Positions 1 to 7,907 of a stretch of DNA of 64,000 bases are shown here, one piece after another. Under the pieces are notes generated by a model that saw only the letters and a program-made list of their open reading frames with translations, ran no database searches and was not told the origin of the DNA. How positions within the stretch are numbered: the first letter of the stretch is position 1; each line of letters starts with the position of its first letter. The DNA comes from Porphyrobacter sp. IPPAS B-1204 (lineage in GTDB: Bacteria > Pseudomonadota > Alphaproteobacteria > Sphingomonadales > Sphingomonadaceae): assembly GCA_003724185.1 (NCBI GenBank), contig RHGM01000001.1:1572001-1636000 (forward strand). Reading direction: 5' to 3'. The position numbers were made by a program, and so were the translations under genes.

Positions 1-429
1 ATCAGGATAAGATGGGCCATACCATTGCACACCTCCCAGAAGATTGCTTTCCGAGCCCGTCGCCCAACCCCCGCTTTTTTGCAGCTGAATGCTCTGCTGC
101 CTCAAGCCTTCAAGGCGCGTTTCGTATCGCGCCCGTGAGCTGATGCAGCGCCCATCTTTGATGTTACAACCGGAACTACGACTAGCCTTGCTAAAGGTTT
201 CGTGGCTGAACGGAGCGCTTCCGGCCTCGTCGTATCCCACGAACAGTTGGTAGCCAGCACGTAGCTCGCCTTGGTTCAAAAGCTTGACCATGACTTGCGG
301 AACCACCGGCTTGCAGGCTCGCTCTACCTCCAAACTTGTGTCAGCGCCCACTGGTGTCCCGAAGGCGATCGCCATCGCAAAAAACGCCCATCTGGACTTT
401 CTGCGCGCGACTTCAGACTGCTTCTGCAA
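1..429 (-). CDS. Partial secreted hypothetical protein (3' end beyond window)
   Basis: An open frame reads leftward off the window edge without a stop. I start it at a TTG because GGGAG lies six bases upstream and because translation from there gives a signal peptide: a basic n-region (ARRKSR), a hydrophobic core (WAFFAMAIAFGTP) and a likely cleavage after VGA. An internal ATG at 375 would cut off the n-region. The mature part, about 115 residues here, has two cysteines in SSGCNIKDGRC and no family I recognise. Export to the periplasm is inferred from the leader only. Its G+C looks lower than the genes to the right, so it may border an accessory region outside the window. Confidence 0.6.
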   Translation of the reverse strand, partial: MQKQSEVARRKSRWAFFAMAIAFGTPVGADTSLEVERACKPVVPQVMVKLLNQGELRAGYQLFVGYDEAGSAPFSHETFSKASRSSGCNIKDGRCISSRARYETRLEGLRQQSIQLQKSGGWATGSESNLLGGVQWYGPSYPD

Positions 430-800
430 TGTCCGCTCCCGTCATCTGTCAGTGGTCTGCTGCAAGTGGATAAAGCGGAGAGCATTGGATTTCCAATGGA
501 AATCTTTAAATGATGAAAAAAGGCTAGTATGCGGCAACTCCAAATCCGATTGACCACTTTGGGGTCGATTGCCGAACGGCAGCTTTGCGGTTGAGCGGCG
601 CAGATCGCGGACCTTCTCGGCGGTTTTCCTACGCGGCGCGGCGCTGCTACACTGATCGCCCGGTTCTTTCCCATTGTTCTGCCCGGCCTGCGAGGCCGTT
701 TGACCAGCGAGGCGAAACAAAGCCCTCGCTCCCCTGTCCGTCCGCTTGGCGGATTCGATAACAGGTCACTGGAATTGCTGCGTAAATTGAAGGTCGGCAA
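430..800. other. Non-coding stretch, no supported gene
   Basis: Several overlapping frames on both strands are open here, but none has a ribosome binding site, a recognisable domain or convincing codon use. The segment must carry the promoter of the leftward secreted gene. I see no tRNA, CRISPR or mobile element in it. Confidence 0.5.
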
Positions 801-828
801 AGCGGACAGGGTGTCACCTTTGTCCGCT
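801..828 (-). terminator. Hairpin at the end of the HNH endonuclease gene
   Basis: AGCGGACA and TGTCCGCT form a perfect 8-bp stem. The loop GGGTGTCACCTT can add further pairs (GGTG/CACC). The hairpin overlaps the HNH stop codon. The downstream strand has only a weak T-tract, so it is a terminator-like structure and not a textbook intrinsic terminator. Confidence 0.45.
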
Positions 829-1436
829 TATGCCTCCAGCTCGACATCCCAATACAGCCAGTCGCGCCAGGTTTCGTGCAGATAGCCCGGCGGGAAGAGC
901 TTGCCGGCCTGTTGCAACTGCCAGCTGGTCGGGCGGATTGGGGCCTGGTGCAGCGCCATCGCGGCCTGCTTGGGCGTGCGCCCGCCCTTTTTCATGTTGC
1001 AGGGCGCGCAGGCGGTGATGATGTTCTCCCACGTGGTGCGCCCGCCCAACCGGCGCGGGACCACGTGGTCGAAAGTCAGGTGTTCGTGGCTGCCGCAATA
1101 CTGGCACTGGAAGCGGTCACGCAGGAACACGTTGAAGCGGGTGAAGGCGGGAAATTCGCTCTGCTTCACATATTGCCTGAGCGCGATAACGCTCGGGATT
1201 TTCATGTCAAAGCTGGGCGAATGCACGCTGCGGTCATAGCTGGCGACAATGTCCACCCGGTCGAGGAACACCGCCTTGATCGCGGTCTGCCACGGCCACA
1301 GGCTGAGCGGGTAATAGGACAAAGGGGTGTAATCGGCGTTGAGCACCAGCGCCGGGCAGGCCGACAGGTTCCGGGTCGGGTCTTCATCGACCCCGCGGAA
1401 CCGGGCGGCTCTTTCGATCAGTTCGGCATTGAACAC
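828..1436 (-). CDS. HNH endonuclease family protein
   Basis: About 202 residues. The C-terminal half has an HNH fold: a zinc-ligand pair CQYCG, then LTFDHVVPRR with the catalytic DH, an N in TWENI, and a second CAPC pair. This is the small stand-alone HNH (McrA-like) family common in alphaproteobacteria, presumed metal-dependent nucleases of unknown target. I chose a GTG start because GGGAGGA lies nine bases upstream. ATGs at 1466 and 1484 are in frame but lack a spaced Shine-Dalgarno and precede the conserved FNAELIERA beginning. It is divergent from gluQ, and nothing nearby marks it as part of a restriction system. Confidence 0.85.
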   Translation of the reverse strand: MFNAELIERAARFRGVDEDPTRNLSACPALVLNADYTPLSYYPLSLWPWQTAIKAVFLDRVDIVASYDRSVHSPSFDMKIPSVIALRQYVKQSEFPAFTRFNVFLRDRFQCQYCGSHEHLTFDHVVPRRLGGRTTWENIITACAPCNMKKGGRTPKQAAMALHQAPIRPTSWQLQQAGKLFPPGYLHETWRDWLYWDVELEA

Positions 1437-1578
1437 CTTGCGCGTTCCTCCCTGATTGACGTGCATCCTGACGTGGCATGGCAAAGAGTCAAACCCGTTA
1501 CAGGGTGGGTATCCACAGGGACGGGCTGTGGAGAGCCTGTGGATAGCGCAAGATTATGTCCTGTGGCATGGCGCAGCG

Positions 1579-2409
1579 ATGCCTGACCGCGCGCCCCAAG
1601 TGACCCGTTTCGCGCCCAGCCCCAACGGGCGGCTGCATCTGGGCCATGCGCTGTCGGCGATCGTCGCGCATGATCTGGCGCGCGACAGTGGCGGGCGGTT
1701 TCTGCTCAGGATCGAGGATATTGACGGGCCGCGTTCCCGCCCCGAACTGGCGGATGAATTCCGCCGCGATCTCGAATGGCTCGGGCTGGCATGGGACGAA
1801 GTGCCCGCGCAATCCACCCGGCTGGCCAGCTATGCCGCCGCTGCCGAGACGCTGAAGGCGCGGGGTTTGCTCTATCCCTGCACCTGCACCCGCAAAGAGA
1901 TCGAAGAGGCGGGGGCGCGGCCGGGCCTTGAGGGCCTGATCTACCCTAGCACCTGCAAACGAACGCAGCCCGACCCATCGCGCTCGGCGGCATGGCGGCT
2001 CGATGCAGCCAAGGCGCTGGCGACCACCGGACCGCTGGTGTGGGACGATGCGCTGGCGGGGCCGCAGGCGGTGGACCTCTCCGGCCTTGGCGATGTCGTG
2101 CTGGTGAGGAAGGACTTGCCCGCCAGTTACCACCTTGCCGTGACGCTGGACGATGCGGCGGACGGCGTGACGCTGGTCACCCGCGGCGCCGATCTGTTTG
2201 CCGCCAGCAACGTGCACCGCACCCTGCAAGCCCTGCTCGGCCTGCCGGTGCCGCGCTGGCATCACCACCCACTGCTGGTCGACGCGGACGGCGCAAAGCT
2301 TGCCAAGCGGCGCGGCTCTCCCGCACTGGCCGAACGGCGGGCGGCGGGCGAGGACGGACGGATGCTTGCCGATCAACTCAGGTTGCAACATTTGTCACTT
2401 GGAACCTGA
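1579..2409 (+). CDS. gluQ: Glutamyl-Q tRNA(Asp) synthetase
   Basis: 276 residues, the usual length for this GltX paralogue lacking the anticodon-binding domain. It activates glutamate and attaches it to queuosine-34 of tRNA(Asp) in the cytosol. Visible hallmarks are the class I HIGH signature as HLGH at residues 20-23 after APSPNGR, the RIEDIDGPR adenylate-pocket motif, a zinc site YPCTCTR with a following YPSTC, and a KMSKS-like KLAKRRG near residue 240. The frame stays open upstream to 1456, but homology begins at this ATG. It ends 24 bases before the next gene, so the two are probably co-transcribed. Confidence 0.93.
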   Translation: MPDRAPQVTRFAPSPNGRLHLGHALSAIVAHDLARDSGGRFLLRIEDIDGPRSRPELADEFRRDLEWLGLAWDEVPAQSTRLASYAAAAETLKARGLLYPCTCTRKEIEEAGARPGLEGLIYPSTCKRTQPDPSRSAAWRLDAAKALATTGPLVWDDALAGPQAVDLSGLGDVVLVRKDLPASYHLAVTLDDAADGVTLVTRGADLFAASNVHRTLQALLGLPVPRWHHHPLLVDADGAKLAKRRGSPALAERRAAGEDGRMLADQLRLQHLSLGT

Positions 2410-2433
2410 GCGCCAAGCGTCCATTTAGGCACC

Positions 2434-2664
2434 ATGAACTACGTCCTCGTGCCCGTACTGCTTGTCCTGATGGGATTGGTGGCCTTTTCGCTGATCAAGG
2501 GGATCATCGCCTTCCTGAAGACGACCAAGATCGACCTTGAAACCGGCGAGGGCGAAACCGCGACCGATATGCAGCTCGCCCAGAACAAGGCGATGTTTGC
2601 GCGCATCAAGTATCAGGCGCTGGCGATCGTGGTGGTGGCGATCATCATGGCGGCTTCGCGCTAA
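2434..2664 (+). CDS. Twin transmembrane HIG1-domain small protein
   Basis: 76 residues: a hydrophobic N-terminal helix (about 3-28), a soluble hinge (KTTKIDLETGEGE), then a second helix at 55-74 after the HIG1-like QNKAMFARIKYQA stretch. Bacterial HIG1/twin-TM proteins of this type sit next to the PduO-type adenosyltransferase in many sphingomonads, as here. HIG1 proteins in mitochondria assist respiratory supercomplexes; whether this one does is unknown. Inner-membrane location is predicted. It is separated from the downstream gene by 12 bases. Confidence 0.8.
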   Translation: MNYVLVPVLLVLMGLVAFSLIKGIIAFLKTTKIDLETGEGETATDMQLAQNKAMFARIKYQALAIVVVAIIMAASR

Positions 2665-2676
2665 AGCACGTCGGCG

Positions 2677-3252
2677 ATGGTCAAGCTGAACAAGATCTAC
2701 ACCCGCACCGGGGATGACGGGACCACGGGTCTCGTCGATGGCTCGCGCTGCCCCAAGTTCTCGGCCCGCATCAACGCGATGGGTCTGGTGGACGAGGCGA
2801 ACAGCGCCATCGGCCTCGCCATCTGCGCGCTGTCTGACGAAAGCCAGCGCGCCCTGCTGACGCGGGTGCAGAACGATCTGTTCGATCTGGGTGCAGACCT
2901 TGCGACGCCCGCTGCCGACGGGGATTTCGCCCCGTCGGAGATGGTCCTGCGGATCGTCGCCTCCCAGCCCGATTGGATAGAGGCGCAGATCGATGCGCTG
3001 AACGAACGGCTCGAACCGCTCACCAGCTTCGTCCTGCCCGGCGGGAGCGAGGCGGCAGCCCGCGTCCATGTCGCCCGCGCCACGACCCGTGCGGCGGAAC
3101 GGGCGATGGTCGCTCTGGCCGCGCAAGACCCGGTCAATCCGGCAGCGCTCGCCTATATCAACCGCCTGTCCGACCTGCTGTTCGTGCTGGCCCGCGTGGC
3201 GAATGACGATGGCCGCGCGGATGTGAAGTGGGTTCCCGGGAAAAACAGGTAA
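2677..3252 (+). CDS. Cob(I)alamin adenosyltransferase, PduO type
   Basis: 191 residues. This family transfers the 5'-deoxyadenosyl group of ATP to cob(I)alamin to make adenosylcobalamin. The N-terminal ATP-binding signature KIYTRTGDDGTTGL is at residues 5-18. The C-terminal helical signature (TTRAAERAMVAL, then INRLSDLLFVLARVAN) carries the conserved Arg and Asp that line the active site. It is a trimeric cytosolic enzyme in the family. No cobalamin biosynthesis genes lie alongside, so it probably serves corrinoid salvage and B12-dependent enzymes. Confidence 0.93.
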   Translation: MVKLNKIYTRTGDDGTTGLVDGSRCPKFSARINAMGLVDEANSAIGLAICALSDESQRALLTRVQNDLFDLGADLATPAADGDFAPSEMVLRIVASQPDWIEAQIDALNERLEPLTSFVLPGGSEAAARVHVARATTRAAERAMVALAAQDPVNPAALAYINRLSDLLFVLARVANDDGRADVKWVPGKNR

Positions 3253-3327
3253 CGCGCTAATCGCTGGCTTTTGGCGAAGGCCATCGCTAACAGCGCGGGC
3301 AATTGCTGCACTTGCGAAGGACACACA

Positions 3328-4197
3328 ATGCGCACCATCGCCGTCATCGGGGCCGGACAAATGGGCACCGGCATCGCCCAGACCGTCGCCGCCAATGGCA
3401 TGAATGTGATGCTGTCCGATGTCGATCTCGCCCGCGCAGAAGCGGGCAAGGCCAATGTCGAAAAGGCGCTCGCCAAGCTGATGGGCCGCGGCAAGATCGA
3501 AGCGCATGAGGCCGAAAGCCTGCTCGCCCGCATCACGCCGGTCGCCGATTACGCCCCCTTTGCCGATGCCGACCTCATCATCGAGGCCGCGACCGAGCGG
3601 GAGGAGATCAAGAACGCGATCTTCGAAAACGCGGGCAAGATGCTGAATGCAGGCGCGATCATGGCGTCGAACACCTCGTCGATCCCGATCACGCGGATGG
3701 CCAACCACTCGCCGGACCCTGCACGCTTTATCGGGCTGCACTTCTTCAATCCGGTCCCCGTGATGGGCCTGATCGAAGTCATCCCCGGCCTTGCCACCGC
3801 GCAGGCGACCACTGACCGGGTGACCGAATTTGCCAAGGGTCTGGGCAAGGAAGTGGTACTGAGCCAGGACGAGCCCGGTTTCGTCGTCAACCGCATCCTG
3901 CTGCCGATGATCAACGAGGCGGTGTTCGTGCTCGGGCAGAGCACGGCGGGTATCGAGGATATCGACAAGGGCTGCCGCCTCGGCCTCAACCACCCGATGG
4001 GGCCGCTGCAACTGGCTGATTTCGTCGGGCTGGATACCTGCCTCGACATCATCAACGTACTCTACACCACCACCCGTGACAGCAAGTATCGCCCAGCCCC
4101 GCTGCTGGTGAAATATGTCGAGGCCGGCTGGCTGGGCCGCAAGACCGGGCGCGGCTTCTATGATTACACGGGCGAGGCACCCGTCCCCACGCGATGA
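3328..4197 (+). CDS. 3-hydroxybutyryl-CoA dehydrogenase
   Basis: 289 residues, standard for the short, non-fused enzyme. It oxidises (S)-3-hydroxyacyl-CoA to the 3-ketoacyl-CoA with NAD(P). A Rossmann motif GAGQMGTG lies at residues 8-15, and the catalytic His138 is in HFFNPVPVM. The C-terminal helical dimerisation domain contains NRILLPMINEA and ends in GRKTGRGFYDY. The start is the ATG preceded by GAAGGA; the frame is open 57 bases further without a ribosome site. It could act in fatty acid oxidation or in PHB/butyrate metabolism, and may work with the CoA-transferase genes elsewhere in the window, though not in one operon with them. Confidence 0.93.
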   Translation: MRTIAVIGAGQMGTGIAQTVAANGMNVMLSDVDLARAEAGKANVEKALAKLMGRGKIEAHEAESLLARITPVADYAPFADADLIIEAATEREEIKNAIFENAGKMLNAGAIMASNTSSIPITRMANHSPDPARFIGLHFFNPVPVMGLIEVIPGLATAQATTDRVTEFAKGLGKEVVLSQDEPGFVVNRILLPMINEAVFVLGQSTAGIEDIDKGCRLGLNHPMGPLQLADFVGLDTCLDIINVLYTTTRDSKYRPAPLLVKYVEAGWLGRKTGRGFYDYTGEAPVPTR

Positions 4198-4280
4198 GGC
4201 GCAGCGGCGGCTCGCTTCGTCGCAAGCCTCGGCAACAATACGGGTCTGGACAAGGTTAGGCATGGGGAAGGAGAATTCCC

Positions 4281-4658
4281 ATGTCCAAGCCCACAACCAC
4301 CCCCGGCCACCCCGAAGGCCTGCCGCCCGAAGCCCACAACAGTGAACAGGACGCCCGCGGCGAACAGGCGCAGGACGTGGCCCGGGATGCGCGGGCAGAG
4401 GGCAGCCACACCGCCAGCCCGCTCGATAGCACCAAGCCCGCTTCCACCGGCCTCGACCCCGCGCCCGCCAGCAAGGGCGATCTGATTGACGAGATGCGCC
4501 GCATGGAAGGCGATGGCCGGATCGACATGTCGGCCTTTGCGGGCGAGCCCAACCATGACGATGAAGCCGGCGCTTACGGCGGCGAGACCACCGACGATGA
4601 TGACGAGGACTGGCTCACCGCCGATGGCGAAACCATCCCCGGCGACGAGGAGGAATGA
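4281..4658 (+). CDS. Acidic hypothetical protein
   Basis: 125 residues with an excellent ribosome site (GGAAGGAG) before the ATG. The sequence is low in complexity, rich in Pro, Ala, Glu and Asp, and ends in a strongly acidic tail (TDDDDEDW ... GDEEE). There is no signal peptide or membrane segment, and it is probably largely disordered. I do not recognise a family. It is convergent with the next gene, only five bases apart. Confidence 0.65.
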   Translation: MSKPTTTPGHPEGLPPEAHNSEQDARGEQAQDVARDARAEGSHTASPLDSTKPASTGLDPAPASKGDLIDEMRRMEGDGRIDMSAFAGEPNHDDEAGAYGGETTDDDDEDWLTADGETIPGDEEE

Positions 4659-4663
4659 CAGCC

Positions 4664-5059
4664 CTATTCGGGTTCCAGCGTCATTTCGCGCTCGGAGATG
4701 TAAGGCTCGCCCGTAACAGTTGGGCCGCTGCGGTTTGAAACGATGGCCGTGGGGGACAAGGGCGCGTTCATCGGCCCGCTGCCTGCCTTCGGCTTGACGG
4801 CATTTCCGGACGCGGAGGGGCCGCCACCAAATTCGCCGAAAACGGGCTTTTCGGCAGGCGGAGCATCGCCTTCACTGCGGCCTTCGGCAAAGGCTGCGGC
4901 GTTGCTGGCAAAGGCGCTGCGCTGGGCACCGAAGCGGTCAACCGCCTCGGTCAGCGCGCCCTTGTCTTCCGAGGTGCCGACCATCGAGACGGCGCTGAAC
5001 AGCGTCATGCCGGCAAACAGGAGCGCCACCTTGCTGTTCTGGAATACGGCCTTGTACAT
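4664..5059 (-). CDS. Hypothetical membrane-anchored protein
   Basis: 131 residues. One N-terminal hydrophobic segment (about 9-27, VALLFAGMTLFSAVSMVG) acts as a signal anchor or uncleaved leader. A short helical stretch and a Gly/Pro-rich tail follow. No family is recognised. The start ATG follows the mutS-side intergenic region. Both this gene and mutS run leftward with about 60 bases between them, so read-through from mutS is possible. Confidence 0.6.
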   Translation of the reverse strand: MYKAVFQNSKVALLFAGMTLFSAVSMVGTSEDKGALTEAVDRFGAQRSAFASNAAAFAEGRSEGDAPPAEKPVFGEFGGGPSASGNAVKPKAGSGPMNAPLSPTAIVSNRSGPTVTGEPYISEREMTLEPE

Positions 5060-5119
5060 GGTCGCATGATAGCGCGCCCACGGTTAAGCCTTGGTTGAAG
5101 GCAGCGCCCAAAACCGGCG

Positions 5120-7759
5120 TCATGCTTTGGGCAGATTGCGCTTCCATTCGTAGAGCAGATCGAGCGCCTCACGCGGGGTCAACGCGTCGAGATCGGCGGT
5201 GCGCAGGGCGTCTGCCAGTTGCTGTTCGGGCGAGGCTTGCGGCGGCTGGGCTGCCAGCATCGCGAACAGCGGCAGGTCGCCGAGGCCAGCGGCGATCCCT
5301 CCCGTGGCCTCGCGGGTCGCCTCCAGCTTTTCAAGCACCGCCTTGGCCCGTGCCACCACCGGAGCGGGCACCCCGGCGAGCCGCGCAACGGCGAGACCGT
5401 AAGACCGGTCCGCCGGACCATCGGCGAGTTCATGCAGCAGCACCAGATCGCCCTGCCATTCCCGCGCGCGGACATGGTGGAGGCTCAGCGCCTCGCAGGT
5501 TTCGGCCAGCCGGGCGAGTTCGTGGTAATGCGTGGCGAACAGGCAGCGGCAGCGGATCTGGGTGTGCACCGCCTCGGCCACAGCCCATGCCAGCGCGAGC
5601 CCGTCATAGGTCGATGTCCCGCGCCCGACTTCGTCCAGAATGACGAAGCTGCGATGGGTCGCCTGCGCGAGGATCGCGGCGGTTTCGACCATCTCGACCA
5701 TGAAGGTGGAGCGCCCCCGCGCCAGATTGTCCGCCGCGCCGACACGGCTGAACAACCGGTCCACCAGCCCGATCCGCGCTGCGCTGGCAGGGACGAAGCA
5801 GCCCGCCTGCGCCAGCAGCACGATCAGCGCGTTCTGCCGCAGGAAGGTCGATTTACCGCCCATGTTCGGCCCGCCGATCAGCCACAGGCGGTTGGTATCG
5901 GCAAGCTGGCAGTCATTCGCCACAAACCGATCGCCCGCCTTGGCCAGCGCGGCTTCGACCACCGGATGGCGCCCGGCGGTGATGGCAAGGCCCGCATCCT
6001 CGGCAATGTCCGGTCGGCACCAGTCGGCCTCGCTGGCACGCTCGGCATTGCCCGCGCCGACATCCAGCCGGGCGAGCGCGGCAGCGGTCGCCGCGATGGC
6101 CTCTCGCGCTGTGACGATAGTCTCGACCAGCTCCTCGAAATGCGCCTCCTCCGCCGCCAGCGCATGGCCGCCGGCTTCGGCGATGCGGGCGGCTTCCTCG
6201 TGCAGTTTCAGCGAGTTGAACCGCACCGCGTCCTTCATTGTCTGGCGGTGGGTGAAGCCACTGTCAGGCGCCATCAACCGGTCTGCGTGGCGGGCTGAAA
6301 CCTCGATGAAATAGCCAAGCACGCCGTTGTGGCGGATCTTGAGCGTGGCGATGCCGGTTTCGTCACGATAGCGCGCTTCCATCGCCGCAATGGCGCGGCG
6401 CGCATCGCCGGATGTGGCGCGCAGTTCATCAAGCGCGGCGTCATAGCCATCGGCGATATAGCCGCCGCTGCCGCGCTCGGTCGGGGGGTTGGGCACCAGA
6501 GCCCGGCCCAGCCAGTCGGTCAGCGCGCCGTGGCCGGTGAGTTTCGCGAGCACCTGGTCAAGCAGCGAGGGCCGATCCGGCGCGCCCGACAGCCAGTGAT
6601 GCAGCCGCATTGCTTCGGACAGCCCGTCGCGCAGCTGGCCGAGATCACGCGGTGAACCGCGCCCCGCCACCACGCGCCCCAGCGCACGCCCAAGGTCAGG
6701 TATCCCGCGCAAGGCATCGCGCAACTGCGCACGTTCGATCGGGCGGGTGAGCCAGAACTGCACCAGCGCCAGCCGCGCCTCGATGGCGGCGGCATCCAGC
6801 AGCGGCGCCGACAGGTCTTCGGCCAAGAGCCGCGATCCCGCGCCGGTGACGCAGCGATCAACCGCGCCGATCAGGCTGCCGCTGCGCCCGCCGGTGGTGC
6901 TTTCGAGGATTTCGAGACTCGCCCGCGTCGCCGCGTCCATCGCCATGCCCGCCTCGCCCGCCCGCGCCACGGGAGGCAGCAGCAGCGGCAGACGCCCGCG
7001 CCCGACATGGTCGAGATAGGCGATAAGGCCCCCGGCAGCGCCCAGCATCGCACGGCTGAAATCACCAAAGGCATCCAGCGTCGCGACCCCGTGCACCGCC
7101 TTGAGCCGCTCCGCTCCGGCATCGCTGGCAAAGGTGCTGCGGGGACGGTGGATGGCCTCATCCGGGCCGTGCTGCCAGTCCTCTGGCACCACGACCTCGC
7201 TCGGAGACAGCCGCGCCAGCGCCGCGCCGAGTTGATCGGCCGCACATTCCTCCAGCACCATCGCGCCGGTGGACACATCCACAGCCGCAATCCCCACCGC
7301 CCCGCGCAATTCCGCCAGCGCCGCCAGCACATTGGCGCGGCGCGGTTCGAGCAGGGCTTCCTCGGTCAGGGTGCCCGCGGTGACCAGCCGTACGATGGCA
7401 CGGCCCACCAGCGTCTTGGACGAAGGCGTGCCTTCGCGCTTGGCCCGCGCCTTTGCCTCGTCAGGGGTTTCCACCTGTTCGGCAATCGCCACCCGGCAGC
7501 CCGCCTTGATGAGCCGCGCAAGGTATCCTTCCGCCGAGTGCACCGGTACCCCGCACATCGGGATCGGCGCCCCGCCATGCTCGCCCCGCGTGGTCAGCGC
7601 GATGTCGAGGATCTGGGCGGCTGTGCGAGCATCCTCGAAGAACAGTTCGAAGAAATCGCCCATCCGGTAGAACAGCAGCGCATCGCCCGCTTCCTCGCGC
7701 AGCGCGAGGTATTGCGCCATCATCGGGGTGGGTTTGGGAGTATCGAGCGCGGCCATCAT
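5120..7759 (-). CDS. mutS: DNA mismatch repair protein MutS
   Basis: 879 residues, full length. MutS binds base mismatches and small loops and, with ATP and MutL, starts strand-specific repair. Domain I carries the mismatch-reading motif GDFFELFFEDA near residue 35. The connector, lever and clamp domains follow. The ATPase near residue 630 has Walker A GGPNMGGKST, Walker B FVILDEVGRGTST and the downstream ATHYHEL His. The C-terminus has the dimerisation/beta-clamp region. The start is the first of two consecutive ATGs; the second is equally plausible. It is divergent from the malic enzyme gene, and the 148 bases between them hold both promoters. Confidence 0.97.
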   Translation of the reverse strand: MMAALDTPKPTPMMAQYLALREEAGDALLFYRMGDFFELFFEDARTAAQILDIALTTRGEHGGAPIPMCGVPVHSAEGYLARLIKAGCRVAIAEQVETPDEAKARAKREGTPSSKTLVGRAIVRLVTAGTLTEEALLEPRRANVLAALAELRGAVGIAAVDVSTGAMVLEECAADQLGAALARLSPSEVVVPEDWQHGPDEAIHRPRSTFASDAGAERLKAVHGVATLDAFGDFSRAMLGAAGGLIAYLDHVGRGRLPLLLPPVARAGEAGMAMDAATRASLEILESTTGGRSGSLIGAVDRCVTGAGSRLLAEDLSAPLLDAAAIEARLALVQFWLTRPIERAQLRDALRGIPDLGRALGRVVAGRGSPRDLGQLRDGLSEAMRLHHWLSGAPDRPSLLDQVLAKLTGHGALTDWLGRALVPNPPTERGSGGYIADGYDAALDELRATSGDARRAIAAMEARYRDETGIATLKIRHNGVLGYFIEVSARHADRLMAPDSGFTHRQTMKDAVRFNSLKLHEEAARIAEAGGHALAAEEAHFEELVETIVTAREAIAATAAALARLDVGAGNAERASEADWCRPDIAEDAGLAITAGRHPVVEAALAKAGDRFVANDCQLADTNRLWLIGGPNMGGKSTFLRQNALIVLLAQAGCFVPASAARIGLVDRLFSRVGAADNLARGRSTFMVEMVETAAILAQATHRSFVILDEVGRGTSTYDGLALAWAVAEAVHTQIRCRCLFATHYHELARLAETCEALSLHHVRAREWQGDLVLLHELADGPADRSYGLAVARLAGVPAPVVARAKAVLEKLEATREATGGIAAGLGDLPLFAMLAAQPPQASPEQQLADALRTADLDALTPREALDLLYEWKRNLPKA

Positions 7760-7907
7760 CCGGGCCTTGCCTTATCGGCTGCGATTCGGAAATGTCCGCC
7801 GCTACGGCTTTCCCCCGTGCCGGGCCATTTCCGGCCTATCGCATCGCGGCGCACGGCGCTAAGCGGAACGCGATTTTCCATTCGGACAAGCAGAGGGATC
7901 AGGCACC

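Noticed and set aside
324..800. 158-codon minus-strand frame near the left edge
   Set aside because: No ribosome site or domain; it overlaps the better-supported secreted protein frame with a signal peptide.
2425..4296. 623-codon open frame on the minus strand opposite the HIG1, adenosyltransferase and dehydrogenase genes
   Set aside because: It mirrors three well-supported genes on the other strand; high third-position G+C keeps the antisense frame open. The translation has no domain and an unnatural composition.
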